From assembly GCA_024460105.1 (NCBI GenBank), contig JANFXS010000004.1, positions 62,001 to 126,000 on the forward strand: a DNA stretch of 64,000 nucleotides. The letters are read 5' to 3'. Of this stretch, positions 9,431 to 17,772 are shown one piece after another. Below the pieces are notes generated by a model. That model worked only from the letters and a program-made list of their open reading frames with translations. It searched no databases and was not told the origin of the DNA. Source of the DNA: Anaerotignum faecicola. Its GTDB lineage: Bacteria; Bacillota; Clostridia; Lachnospirales; Anaerotignaceae. Numbering within the stretch: the first letter of the stretch is position 1; each line of letters begins with the position of its first letter. The position numbers and the translations under genes were made by a program.

Positions 9431-9694
9431 TCATCCCAGAATAATTTTAATTATATAAAGCGATATAAATCCGGGAAAACCCAACGCCCCTATAAATCCG
9501 GCTGTAAGCAGGTTGATTCCAACGGAAAAATTTAAAGGCGCAAGCAGAAAATTCGCGGCCATAAGGCCGATAACGCCGATGCAGGCGTTTACGAATATTT
9601 TTAACAAAATCCCAATCGGCTTTGCAAAAACTACAAGGACTACAAAAAATGTGCATGCGGCTATCATTGTGCCTATAACGGAAACAGAATCCAT
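9431..9694 (-). CDS. BofA family protein (pro-sigmaK processing inhibitor)
   Basis: The 87-residue integral membrane protein has two or three hydrophobic segments and the BofA C-terminal pattern NLLTAGFIGALGFPGF. In Bacillus BofA sits in the mother-cell-derived forespore membrane and holds back the SpoIVFB protease. In Clostridia, BofA-like proteins are common but the checkpoint is less studied. ATG 9694 is preferred over GTG 9703 because GGGGTGGGG lies just upstream. Its presence is the best hint of a spore-forming lineage. Confidence 0.85.
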   Translation of the reverse strand: MDSVSVIGTMIAACTFFVVLVVFAKPIGILLKIFVNACIGVIGLMAANFLLAPLNFSVGINLLTAGFIGALGFPGFISLYIIKIILG

Positions 9695-9755
9695 ATTCCC
9701 CACCCCGTAAAATATACTTTGTACTAATTTACACTTATTGGGGCGGGAATATGAC

Positions 9756-10235
9756 TTATTTTATATTATGAAGGCTGTTTATCTGAGTTTCTTTTCCTCT
9801 TAAAATCATAAATGTTGCGCTGGAGGTTGCGGCCACAAGGTTTTTGTTTTCTATAACTGCTTCTCCGGTCATGCTTACAAGAGTGCGTCCGTGGGAATTT
9901 ATTTTTGCGCGTATAATCAAATCGTCGCCTTCCGTAATCGGTTTTAGAAAACGCGTCGCAATATCCACCGTCGTTATAAAATTGTTGTCGGCAACATAAT
10001 GGGTAAGCATGCCGAAAGTATTGTCAAAGGCCGCGCATAAAAGGCCGCCGTGCATTGATTTCTGCGGGTTAAGCTCCCAGCTTTCGATGCGGTATTTAAT
10101 TTCAAGCTGTAAGTTTTCGTGGCTGCATCTTAGAAACGACGGGTTCATCATTTTTATTATTCCGCTGCCGTTGTCGCTTTTTGTGTAGTTAATTACGTTG
10201 TCAATTATTTTTTCCATTCTTTCCTGTGGCGTCAT
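9756..10235 (-). CDS. PaaI-type hotdog thioesterase
   Basis: The 159-residue protein has the hotdog signature MHGGLLCAAFDNTFG around residue 80, followed by TTVDIATRFLKPITEGDDL. This matches small acyl-CoA thioesterases of the PaaI/YdiI group, and the substrate cannot be read from sequence. Its GGAG site overlaps the stop of the preceding hydrolase gene and ATG 10235 is spaced correctly, so the two are co-translated. ATG 10241 is too close to the ribosome site. Confidence 0.85.
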   Translation of the reverse strand: MTPQERMEKIIDNVINYTKSDNGSGIIKMMNPSFLRCSHENLQLEIKYRIESWELNPQKSMHGGLLCAAFDNTFGMLTHYVADNNFITTVDIATRFLKPITEGDDLIIRAKINSHGRTLVSMTGEAVIENKNLVAATSSATFMILRGKETQINSLHNIK

Positions 10236-10245
10236 AATCATGCTC

Positions 10246-11181
10246 CTATATTTTTTCTTTTATTATTTTGTTAAATTCTTCGGGATTTTCCATATGGGGG
10301 AAAAGTTTTGTTTCTTCAAATATGAAATATTCGCTTTCAGGCTTCATTTCCTCAAGCAAATCCATGTTGTTAATTGGGTTTACTGAATTTTCCTCGCCCC
10401 ATATTACGAAAACCGGCTGGACTATTGCTTTAAAATACTGTTTTATGTCCATATTCATATAATTTGTGGCAAGCGACGCATAAGCGTACCTTACGTCGCC
10501 GCCCGTAGCGTGGGCCGCATGGTAGAAGGCGTCGCATATTTCCTTTGAAACTTTGTGCGGCGCGTAAAAGCCTTCTTTTATAAGGAATGTTTTTATATTC
10601 TTTTTAGAGGCGGCTATATTATAAGCAAAGGTGCCGTATACTGGAAGTTCCAGGAAAGTCCTTTTTGTTATATCGTCGTTTTTTGCCATTTTGCTTGCTA
10701 TTCCGGCGGGGGAAACAAGTATAAGTTTCGATATGTTTTTCGGATAAAGTTTTGCCGCTATAACCGCAAACATGCCGGAGCCGTTGGAGGCGGCTACTGC
10801 CGAAGGTTTTTTTATAACGTCTTTTATAAAACTGTTTATAAACGACGAGTATATAAATGCGGTATATGTTATTTTGGGCTTGTCCGAGAGTCCGAACCCC
10901 GGGAGATCGACGGCATACACGGTATATTTTTTTGAAAGTTCATCTATGTTGTACATAAATTCCAAACTGCTTGCGCCGACTGCAAGGCTGTGTATAAGGA
11001 GAAGAGGGCGTCCCCTTCCTGTTTTTTTGTAAAACACGTTTCCATACTGCCAAGTATAGTATTGGCCGTTACAATCGCTCTTATTTTTTGAAAGCATAAA
11101 AATGCATTTGTTTATGGCGGCCGGTACAGCAAATACTGCCGCCGCCGCTCCTGCCGATTTAAGAATTTTTTTTATTTTCAT
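10246..11181 (-). CDS. Membrane-anchored alpha/beta hydrolase
   Basis: About 311 residues. A hydrophobic N-terminal segment (AGAAAAVFAVPAAI) should anchor it. It is followed by the alpha/beta-hydrolase core: LLLIHSLAVGASS (oxyanion region), VDLPGFGLS, nucleophile elbow AASNGSG, and a late catalytic histidine in LFPHMENPEEF. The acid-loop position reads GEEN, where GEDD-type sequences are usual. The substrate is unknown. The start is uncertain: ATG 11181 has AAGGCAGG before it, while ATG 11202 has no ribosome site. It is in an operon with the thioesterase. Confidence 0.83.
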   Translation of the reverse strand: MKIKKILKSAGAAAAVFAVPAAINKCIFMLSKNKSDCNGQYYTWQYGNVFYKKTGRGRPLLLIHSLAVGASSLEFMYNIDELSKKYTVYAVDLPGFGLSDKPKITYTAFIYSSFINSFIKDVIKKPSAVAASNGSGMFAVIAAKLYPKNISKLILVSPAGIASKMAKNDDITKRTFLELPVYGTFAYNIAASKKNIKTFLIKEGFYAPHKVSKEICDAFYHAAHATGGDVRYAYASLATNYMNMDIKQYFKAIVQPVFVIWGEENSVNPINNMDLLEEMKPESEYFIFEETKLFPHMENPEEFNKIIKEKI

Positions 11182-11331
11182 ATATAACGCCTGCCTTTTC
11201 ATAATCTTTTGCGTTTTATTCCTTTCATTATATTATGATACAAAAGCGGCAAAAAATAAAGATATATTTTGAATGTACAAAACAGGCCGGCGGCAGGATA
11301 TGCGCCGTATAAATACGTTATTTTATATGTC

Positions 11332-11356
11332 TGGTTGCCTCCTTGTAAACTGAAGG
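11332..11356 (+). repeat. Right-end fragment of the MITE-like element
   Basis: GCCTCCTTGTAAACTGAAGG followed by TA (11357-11358) matches the right terminal repeat of the copy at 62408-62683. The rest of that copy is not recognisable to its left, so this is a relic end. Confidence 0.6.
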
Positions 11357-11389
11357 TAGCGTCTTTTTGAATAATTTATAATATAATAA

Positions 11390-11640
11390 CCTCATCCAGA
11401 CGAGCGGATGAAAGAAGGCGTATTTAAATACGGAGTCCGTCAATATGAATGTAAAAAGGAAGCCGAATATCCCCCTTTTACTCTTTGGACTGATTTAGGC
11501 TTACATAACAATTTATTCGTCGAAATGACGAAAATATAAGCATAAGGAAAGGCGGCGCAGGACTTTGAAATCGCGTGGAACCTCATTTATCTTTTTTTGG
11601 ATACCGAAAGGAACAAAGCGTATTTAAACCTTACTCTTAT
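11390..11640 (+). pseudogene. Decayed gene fragment with in-frame stops
   Basis: One frame encodes a protein-like string (DERMKEGVFKYGVRQYECKK, then WTDLGLHNNLFVEMTKI), meets TAA at 11537 and again at 11543, and continues with QDFEIAWNLIYLFLDTERNK and AYLNLTLI. The amino-acid composition on both sides of the stops looks coding. No ribosome site precedes ATG 11408. I do not recognise the family. It is probably the ruin of a gene beside repeat fragments. Confidence 0.4.
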
Positions 11641-11684
11641 CGGTCGGCATATGCTGTTTAGTTCAGCAAACCGGGGTTTTGAAT

Positions 11685-11855
11685 TTACAGAATGCCCGTC
11701 ATTGAAACAACGGCGCAGGCACAGGCAAAGACGCCTATACATAGAGAGGCGATTGCCCATTTCTTTTTCTTCTGTTTGTGGTATGCCAACGCATTATACA
11801 ATTCTTTTACACCGAAAACTAATACTGCAAATTGAAGAATTCTAATCATATCCAT
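11685..11855 (-). CDS. Small hypothetical membrane protein
   Basis: The 56-residue frame from ATG 11855 encodes two hydrophobic segments (ILQFAVLVFGVKELYNAL and WAIASLCIGVFACACAVV) separated by a HKQKKKK positive cluster, a plausible hairpin membrane protein. A TTG at 11876 would add seven residues. The ribosome site is weak (AAGG 12 bases upstream) and no family is recognised. It could be a remnant, since its surroundings are decayed. Confidence 0.4.
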   Translation of the reverse strand: MDMIRILQFAVLVFGVKELYNALAYHKQKKKKWAIASLCIGVFACACAVVSMTGIL

Positions 11856-11905
11856 ATAATCACACGACCTTGTCAAATTCAGTTTTTTATTTTCAGTTTA
11901 CCTTA

Positions 11906-12172
11906 TCTTCGGTTTACAAGGACAAGCACGTTTCACAAGGAAAAATTTCCGCATTTAGGCGTTGCATATGTTTAACATAGGATCCGCTATGTCGGCACAT
12001 ATGAGCCTTGAACTGCAAAAAAATTTTTCCATTGTAAGGTCAAAGAGTTTTAAGCGGCGTAAGAGCAAGGCAAGGACGGGCAGACGCCGCAAACCCTGCG
12101 GCAAGCGGCTTTAACATTGCTATTGCGGCGATGCCGCCGCTTAAAACCGTGTGTGCCATTGTAAACCTAAAC
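11906..12172 (+). mobile_element. MITE-like element, forward orientation
   Basis: The left end TCTTCGGTTTACAAGGACA follows TA (11904-11905). The right end GTGCCATTGTAAACCTAAAC precedes TA (12173-12174). It contains the left hairpin arms around CACAAGGAAAAATTT and AAAAATTTTTCC, the core GTAAGAGCAAGGCAAGGAC, and the short right-hairpin arms AAGCGGCG and CGCCGCTT. Length is 267 bp. It lies about 95 bases upstream of the argS promoter. Confidence 0.87.
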
Positions 12173-12265
12173 TATCATATTTTTATGATTTTTTCAACGC
12201 CGGTTAATTTGACGGAGCCGGAACCTATCAGTCCGAACGTAAAAATGAAGTCGAATATTGTATCC

Positions 12266-12294
12266 TTGAATTAAATATGTTTATATTGTATAAT
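12266..12294 (+). promoter_or_regulatory. Sigma-A-type promoter of argS
   Basis: TTGAAT (12266-12271), a 17-base spacer, and a perfect TATAAT (12289-12294). The predicted transcript begins near 12301, about 50 bases before the argS start. No T-box leader is present. Confidence 0.75.
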
Positions 12295-12351
12295 ATACTT
12301 TTATCAATACTTTTTACCATATATATGCAAATGATGAAAGGATGTATCCTC

Positions 12352-14049
12352 ATGGATTTTAAATATGAAATATCAAAGGCCATATCAAATGCGGCCGGGA
12401 TTGATGAAAACGAAATTTTAAAAGCTATTGAAATACCGCCAAACAGCGATATGGGAGATTATGCGTTTCCCTGCTTTAAGCTTGCAAAAACCTTTAGGAA
12501 AGCTCCTCCGGCAATAGCGGCTGAAATATGCGGCAAAATAGAAAAACCCCCTTTTGTTTCCGAAATTAAAATAATAGGCGCATATATAAATTTTTTCACC
12601 GACAAATCGTTTTTTGCAAAGGAAGTTATAACAAAAGTCCTTGCCGAAGGAACGGAATACGGCAGATCCGAAAAAGGCAGAGGAAAAACGATTGTTATAG
12701 ATTACTCGTCTCCGAACATAGCGAAACCGTTTCATGTAGGACATCTCCGTTCTACAGTTATAGGAAATGCGATTTATAAAATACACGAATTTTTAGGATA
12801 TAACTGTGTGGGAATAAATCATCTCGGCGATTGGGGAACACAGTTTGGAAAGCTTATATACGCATACAAGCATTGGGGTTCTGAAAAAGACGTTGAAGAA
12901 AAAGGCATAGAAGAACTTATGCGTATTTATGTTAAGTATCACGATGAAGCCGAAAAAAATCCGGCCATGGATGACGAGGCCCGCGGATGGTTTGTCAAAA
13001 TGCAGGAAGGCGACGAAGAAGCGCTTACGCTTTGGAAATGGTTTTACGACATAAGCATTAAGGAATTTGAACGGGTATATGATATGCTCGGAGTTAAGTT
13101 CGACGCGTATACAGGCGAAAGTTTTTACAACGATAAAATGGCTCCCGTAGTTCAGGAACTTAAAGATAAAGGCCTTCTTAAGGAAAGCGAAGGCGCGTTG
13201 ATTGTGGATCTCGATGAATTTTCCATGCCGCCTTGCCTTATAATAAGGAAGGACGGCGGAACGCTTTACGCCACTAGGGATATAACCGCCGCCATTTACA
13301 GGAAGAAAACTTATAATTTTGATAAATGTATTTATTTAACGGCGCTGGATCAGAACCTTCATTTTGCGCAGTGGTTTAAAGTTATTGAAAAAATGGGATA
13401 CGAATGGAGCGGAGATCTTGCGCATGTGCCTTTCGGCCTTGTAAGCCTTGAAAGCGGAACGCTTTCCACAAGGCGCGGAAACGTGGTGCTTATGGAGGAG
13501 CTTCTTAATAAATCAATAGAAGAAACATTAAAAATAATAGAAGAAAAAAATCCTGATCTTCCGGATAAGGAAAATGTTGCGAAGAAAGTCGGCATTGGCG
13601 CCGTTATATTTAACGACCTTTATAACGGCAGGATTAAGGACGTTGTTTTCAGCTGGGAAAGAATGCTCAGCTTTGAAGGTGAAACCGGGCCTTATGTGCA
13701 GTATACTAATGCAAGGGCGTGCAGCGTAATCAAGAAGGCGGGAATTTGTGAAATTTCCGGAGAAATAGATTTTTCAAAAGTTTCCGACGAAAGCAGTGCG
13801 GAGGTATGCAAACTGCTTGATATATTCCCTTCGAAAGTAGTTGACAGCGCGGCAAAATACGAGCCTTCTGTAATTTCAAGATATCTTGTTGACTTGGCTC
13901 AGGCATTTAATAAGTTTTACCATGATAATGTGATATTAACGGATGACGAAGAAACGAGAAAAGCCAGGCTTGCCGTCGTTATGGCTGTATCTAATGTGCT
14001 TAAAACGGGCCTCGGACTTCTCGGCATAGGAGCTCCGGAACAGATGTAA
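12352..14049 (+). CDS. argS: Arginyl-tRNA synthetase
   Basis: The 565-residue class I synthetase has the HIGH-type motif PFHVGHLRST near residue 128 and the signal-loop equivalent STRRGNVV near residue 370. The C-terminal anticodon-binding helical domain ends in GLGLLGIGAPEQM, typical of ArgRS. It charges tRNA-Arg in the cytoplasm. ATG 12352 is chosen because AAAGGA lies upstream and the ArgRS N-terminal domain starts here; an in-frame ATG at 12277 lies in the promoter region. A parS-like site begins two bases after its stop. Confidence 0.95.
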   Translation: MDFKYEISKAISNAAGIDENEILKAIEIPPNSDMGDYAFPCFKLAKTFRKAPPAIAAEICGKIEKPPFVSEIKIIGAYINFFTDKSFFAKEVITKVLAEGTEYGRSEKGRGKTIVIDYSSPNIAKPFHVGHLRSTVIGNAIYKIHEFLGYNCVGINHLGDWGTQFGKLIYAYKHWGSEKDVEEKGIEELMRIYVKYHDEAEKNPAMDDEARGWFVKMQEGDEEALTLWKWFYDISIKEFERVYDMLGVKFDAYTGESFYNDKMAPVVQELKDKGLLKESEGALIVDLDEFSMPPCLIIRKDGGTLYATRDITAAIYRKKTYNFDKCIYLTALDQNLHFAQWFKVIEKMGYEWSGDLAHVPFGLVSLESGTLSTRRGNVVLMEELLNKSIEETLKIIEEKNPDLPDKENVAKKVGIGAVIFNDLYNGRIKDVVFSWERMLSFEGETGPYVQYTNARACSVIKKAGICEISGEIDFSKVSDESSAEVCKLLDIFPSKVVDSAAKYEPSVISRYLVDLAQAFNKFYHDNVILTDDEETRKARLAVVMAVSNVLKTGLGLLGIGAPEQM

Positions 14050-14051
14050 AT

Positions 14052-14067
14052 TGTTTCACATGAAACA
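14052..14067. promoter_or_regulatory. parS-like ParB-binding site
   Basis: TGTTTCACATGAAACA differs from the conserved Firmicutes parS core TGTTTCACGTGAAACA at one central base. It is the exact reverse complement of the site at 34296-34311 near parA. It lies immediately after the argS stop. Confidence 0.75.
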
Positions 14068-14118
14068 TTTTTTGCGTCATATGTATAATGATTTAAAATA
14101 ATTTCGATTTTGAATATA

Positions 14119-14395
14119 TTCAGTTTACAAGGCCATAAATGTTCCATATGACAAATTTTTCCGATATTATGCGTATATTTGACTGAACTTTTGGATTCCA
14201 CATTTGGGAACGCACAGCTCCGTGATTCTTATACGGTTAGTATACTTGCCTGTAGGCAAGCCGGAGAACCGCGTAATTATACGCAGTGAGCAGCGTTCCG
14301 CAAATGGGAATTTAAAAATCAGGTTAAGTATTTTCTCAGTGAAGAGTAATAGAAAAATTTAATTTGTGGGGCGTGTCTCTCTTGTAAAACGGAGC
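14119..14395. mobile_element. Foldback repeat, type II variant of the MITE-like family
   Basis: The ends TTCAGTTTACAAGGCCATAA and GTGTCTCTCTTGTAAAACGG match the family's terminal repeats, but the interior differs. An inner inverted repeat pairs ATTTGGGAACGC with GCGTTCCGCAAAT and a tip hairpin CTTGCCTGTAGGCAAG lies between. The left flank is TA; the right flank is CA. Overall it folds as one long imperfect palindrome. Diverged relatives lie at 3225-3385 and 5030-5230. Confidence 0.7.
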
Positions 14396-14564
14396 CAGCG
14401 ACCGCTAAACGCTTTGCCCCCAAAACAAACCGCAAAGGTATAATTTAATCCCGCTTCGTTGTGCAAAACCATTGCGTATACAAATCATGTTTCATCCGGG
14501 GGGTATCCGAAAACCGCAAAATTCAATAATTACGCACGGCGTCAGTTTCGCCGGATTCATATAA

Positions 14565-14586
14565 GGGCTTAAAGCCCTTTTTTTTG
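14565..14586 (+). terminator. Rho-independent terminator upstream of the toxin gene
   Basis: AAGGGC-TTAAA-GCCCTT followed by a run of Ts. It separates the argS region from the toxin locus, so the toxin gene needs a promoter between about 14590 and 14700, or is transcribed by readthrough. Confidence 0.8.
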
Positions 14587-14707
14587 CGCCTGAAATCGGA
14601 AAAGGGTAACCGCCGGAATGTATGCGTCTGTTATGATTGACATGCAGGCGACGCAATGCGTTGAAAGGAAATTAAGAATACGCCATTATTTAAACGGGGG
14701 GATTTTT

Positions 14708-16243
14708 ATGATTGAAAGAGCGGAAGAACTAAAGGGTAAAAACGGGAAAATATTCGGAACTTCAAAGTATATGGAGGATCTGAACATAAAGCATTATATT
14801 TACGGCAGCGTTACAAATAAGGCCGATGACACATGCTATTATGCCGCGTTTAAAAACTGCCGCGAAAGCGCGAAAAAGGCTATAGATGAAATTTACATGG
14901 ATCTTGAAAATAATATTGACATTATCCATCTTTTAAGCGACAATGACAGAAAAGAAACGGAAAAATTTTTAATCGTCCTGAACGGTTTAATACTTATTAC
15001 AGACAGTATGCATTTAAATGTAAACAAAGCTGTCAAAATACTGAAGCTTTCCGACGGCAAAACAGGGTATCAAAGCAACGCTAAAGAAAAAAGCATACTT
15101 AACGCCGCAAAAGCCGTCAAAAGCGGTTCGCTCTCAAAATTCGGATTGAGCGCGTCCCTTTCCATTCTCGGTAAAGCCGCAAAGTACGGGTCAAAACGCA
15201 CCGCTGGAGGCGACAGGGAAAAGCTGTCGTTTCTTTCAGCCGTACTCGGTGAAAATAAAGACTGCAAAGAATATTACGGCGACGTTTTAAACGCTTACAA
15301 CAGCATTTATAAAAAAACGTCGTATAAAGGTAAATACGGCCGCGAGCTTTGTTCAAAAGAATATATAAGCTATTTTGAAAATACAATTTTCAGCGGAACG
15401 GGATTTAAAAAATATATGAAAAAACAGTATGATTACAGGACGTTTTTTATAAACCGGCTTAAGGGCATTGCTAAAGATATTTATATCGACGCGGGGAATG
15501 GGACAGTTGGGAAGAGTTATATAAAAGAAGATAACATCAAATTTTTAGATAATGAAGTTATACCGAACCTTATCGACTGCCGTATAACTCCGCCTGATTA
15601 CAAAAAAGCCGCAAAGGATTTTATAATGCCTGACGTTACGGAGAAACTTTTTGAAATAATGAGAAAAGCAGAAGCAGACGGAAGAGAAATAGCATTAGAA
15701 AACCCTGGTATTAAAAATTACATAGATAAGTTATTAGCTTTTATGAGCTCTGTAGGAGCCGGAAATGATTATGACCTGAAAGCGAAAGAAGATTGGAATT
15801 CTTCATGGTATTACTTTGACGGATATGTGCTCAGATTTGATGATCCCGGTAATATAGCATATGGTATAATACTAAAAGAAACATTTAAAGGCTCTCCTGA
15901 AAAATCCGAAATACCATGGTATGAAAATATATTTCTGGAAACATTTGGACATCTCGGCGCCGGAGGAGCACAATGGCTTGATAATTATTTTAAACCTGTA
16001 CTAGATAATTTGGGAAAATTTTTATTTTTTAGAGAAATTAAATACACTTCTTACATTATAGATGATTTATATGATAAGAAGGTTGCAGAAAAACTTGTTA
16101 TAGAATTTGGTAAAGACGTCTTTGAAATATACAAAAGTTTAGCTACATTAATAAGTAATTGGAAAACTTTATTTGACGATCCCAGAGATTATGAAGCTAT
16201 TGAATTAGGCTATGACTACTATGATAATAAAAGGTACCATTAA
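14708..16243 (+). CDS. Predicted polymorphic toxin with type-44-like C-terminal domain
   Basis: The 511-residue protein starts after GGGGGGA. Residues 3-25 carry a motif (ERAEELKGKNGKI..GT..Y) shared with the broken gene at 60266-62094. The C-terminal ~160 residues have DYDLKAK, GNIAYG (381-386) and a terminal DDPRDYEAIELGYDYY, the layout I associate with polymorphic toxin type 44 (Ntox44). No signal peptide is visible. Base composition shifts to AT-rich with AGA/GGA/TTA codons after about 15,480, as if the C-terminal module was acquired separately. Three tandem membrane-protein genes follow within 30 bases and are candidate immunity genes. Family assignment is from memory of motifs; the biochemical activity is not known to me. 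Confidence 0.7.
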   Translation: MIERAEELKGKNGKIFGTSKYMEDLNIKHYIYGSVTNKADDTCYYAAFKNCRESAKKAIDEIYMDLENNIDIIHLLSDNDRKETEKFLIVLNGLILITDSMHLNVNKAVKILKLSDGKTGYQSNAKEKSILNAAKAVKSGSLSKFGLSASLSILGKAAKYGSKRTAGGDREKLSFLSAVLGENKDCKEYYGDVLNAYNSIYKKTSYKGKYGRELCSKEYISYFENTIFSGTGFKKYMKKQYDYRTFFINRLKGIAKDIYIDAGNGTVGKSYIKEDNIKFLDNEVIPNLIDCRITPPDYKKAAKDFIMPDVTEKLFEIMRKAEADGREIALENPGIKNYIDKLLAFMSSVGAGNDYDLKAKEDWNSSWYYFDGYVLRFDDPGNIAYGIILKETFKGSPEKSEIPWYENIFLETFGHLGAGGAQWLDNYFKPVLDNLGKFLFFREIKYTSYIIDDLYDKKVAEKLVIEFGKDVFEIYKSLATLISNWKTLFDDPRDYEAIELGYDYYDNKRYH

Positions 16244-16272
16244 AAGATATTAAAATTACAGGGGGATACTAT

Positions 16273-16956
16273 ATGAATAAAGAAAAAATATTGTTTATTA
16301 TAAAAAAATATTCTTTGCTTTTATTTTATGTAATATTATATATTCCGTTTTTCCTGCTCTTCAGATATTGTGAAACACCTTATTTACTTCGGAAAATTGG
16401 AGTGAACGATAAAATTTTTGATATAATGTTTGATTTGCTTTTGCCGTTTTTCTTCATAATTTATTTCCTGACGCCCAAGCTTCGGAAATATTTCGGAAAA
16501 TTTGCAGGAAGAAAAATATTTTTCACTTTGCTTATACTTTCTTTTATTATCCCCGTTAACCAGTTCAGCAGGGTCATGTACTTAAAACACTTTATTAAAA
16601 CTTATGAAAGCGCCGTTTCATACATGCTTGAAAAAGACTACGGTTGGGACCGCCAGTTGTTTAAATTGCCTTCTCAATATGATGCAATTTCCCACCTTCC
16701 GGGCAGCCAATTATTTCAGAATTACGCATATTTTATGAGGGACGATAATTCCATAAAGATTTTCTTTGACAGAAAAGGACTTATTAAAAACAAAGGCTAC
16801 CTATATACTATAGATTATTCAAATAAAGAACGGCCAATGTCTGCTTATATTTGGGACTTTGTCAATTCCGACTACGAAACTCAAAACGGAGGTTACTGGA
16901 CTTGGGGAGTATTTTCTGACTATGCTCTTCCTGACTATAATGATAAAACATGGTAA
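16273..16956 (+). CDS. Tandem membrane protein, copy 1 (candidate immunity protein, shortened)
   Basis: 227 residues. Three membrane segments lie near 15-33, 47-65 and 82-97. A soluble C-terminal domain of ~125 residues follows, predicted outside the membrane by the positive-inside rule. The end differs from copies 2 and 3: the codon after KTW is TAA where they have GGA, so the shared tail GYGVLPNRPPR is still encoded in DNA but not translated. A GGGGGA site precedes the ATG. It starts 29 bases after the toxin gene, in the same direction. The immunity role is inferred from position only; no family is recognised. Confidence 0.8.
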   Translation: MNKEKILFIIKKYSLLLFYVILYIPFFLLFRYCETPYLLRKIGVNDKIFDIMFDLLLPFFFIIYFLTPKLRKYFGKFAGRKIFFTLLILSFIIPVNQFSRVMYLKHFIKTYESAVSYMLEKDYGWDRQLFKLPSQYDAISHLPGSQLFQNYAYFMRDDNSIKIFFDRKGLIKNKGYLYTIDYSNKERPMSAYIWDFVNSDYETQNGGYWTWGVFSDYALPDYNDKTW

Positions 16957-17022
16957 TACGGCGTTCTTCCCAACAGGCCGCCGCGATAATATGTTTCTTT
17001 AATTGCAAACGGGAGGTACTAT

Positions 17023-17739
17023 ATGAATAAAGAAAAAATATTGTTTATTATAAAAAAATACTCTTTACTTTTGTTCTACGTCATATGGTATCTTCCGTTT
17101 TTCCTATTCTTCAGATATTATGAAACAGTTTATTTACTTCAAGAAATGGGAGTCAACGGTAAAATTTTTGACATGCTCATTTATTTATTTCTGCCGTTTT
17201 TCTTCATACTTTATTTCCTAACTCCTAAGCTTTGGAAATATTTCGGGCAGTTTGCGGGAAGGAAGATATTTTTAACCTTACTTATACTTTCTTTTATTAT
17301 CCCTGTTAACCAGTTCAGCAGGATCATGTATCTAAAACACTTTATTAAAACTTATGAAAGCGCCGTTTCCTATATGCTTGAAAAAGACTACGGTTGGGAT
17401 TACCAGTTGATTAAACTACCTTCTCAATATGATGTAATTTTCCGGCTCCCCGGCAGCGATTTATTCCCAAATTACGCATATTTTATGAGGGATGATAATT
17501 CCATAAAGATTTTCTTTGACAAAAAAGGAATTATTAAAAATAAAGGTTATCTGTATACTATAGATTATTCAAATAAAGAACGGCCAATGTCGGCTAATAT
17601 TTGGGACTTTGTCAATTCCGACTATGAAACTCAAAACGGAGGTTACTGGACTTGGGAAGAATTTTATGACGATGATCTTCCAAACTATAACGACAAAACA
17701 TGGGGATACGGCGTTCTTCCCAACAGGCCGCCGCGATAA
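17023..17739 (+). CDS. Tandem membrane protein, copy 2 (candidate immunity protein)
   Basis: 238 residues with the same plan as copy 1: three N-terminal membrane segments and an extracytoplasmic C-terminal domain rich in Tyr, Asp and Trp (GGYWTWEEFYDDDLPNYNDK). It starts exactly 750 bases after copy 1 behind the same GGGAGG site. It differs from copy 3 at ten residues. Five of these are packed into residues 34-41, the short loop between membrane segments 1 and 2, which suggests that loop is under diversifying pressure or is a recombination boundary. Confidence 0.85.
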   Translation: MNKEKILFIIKKYSLLLFYVIWYLPFFLFFRYYETVYLLQEMGVNGKIFDMLIYLFLPFFFILYFLTPKLWKYFGQFAGRKIFLTLLILSFIIPVNQFSRIMYLKHFIKTYESAVSYMLEKDYGWDYQLIKLPSQYDVIFRLPGSDLFPNYAYFMRDDNSIKIFFDKKGIIKNKGYLYTIDYSNKERPMSANIWDFVNSDYETQNGGYWTWEEFYDDDLPNYNDKTWGYGVLPNRPPR

Positions 17740-17772
17740 TATGTTTCTTTAATTACAAAAGGGAGGTACTGT

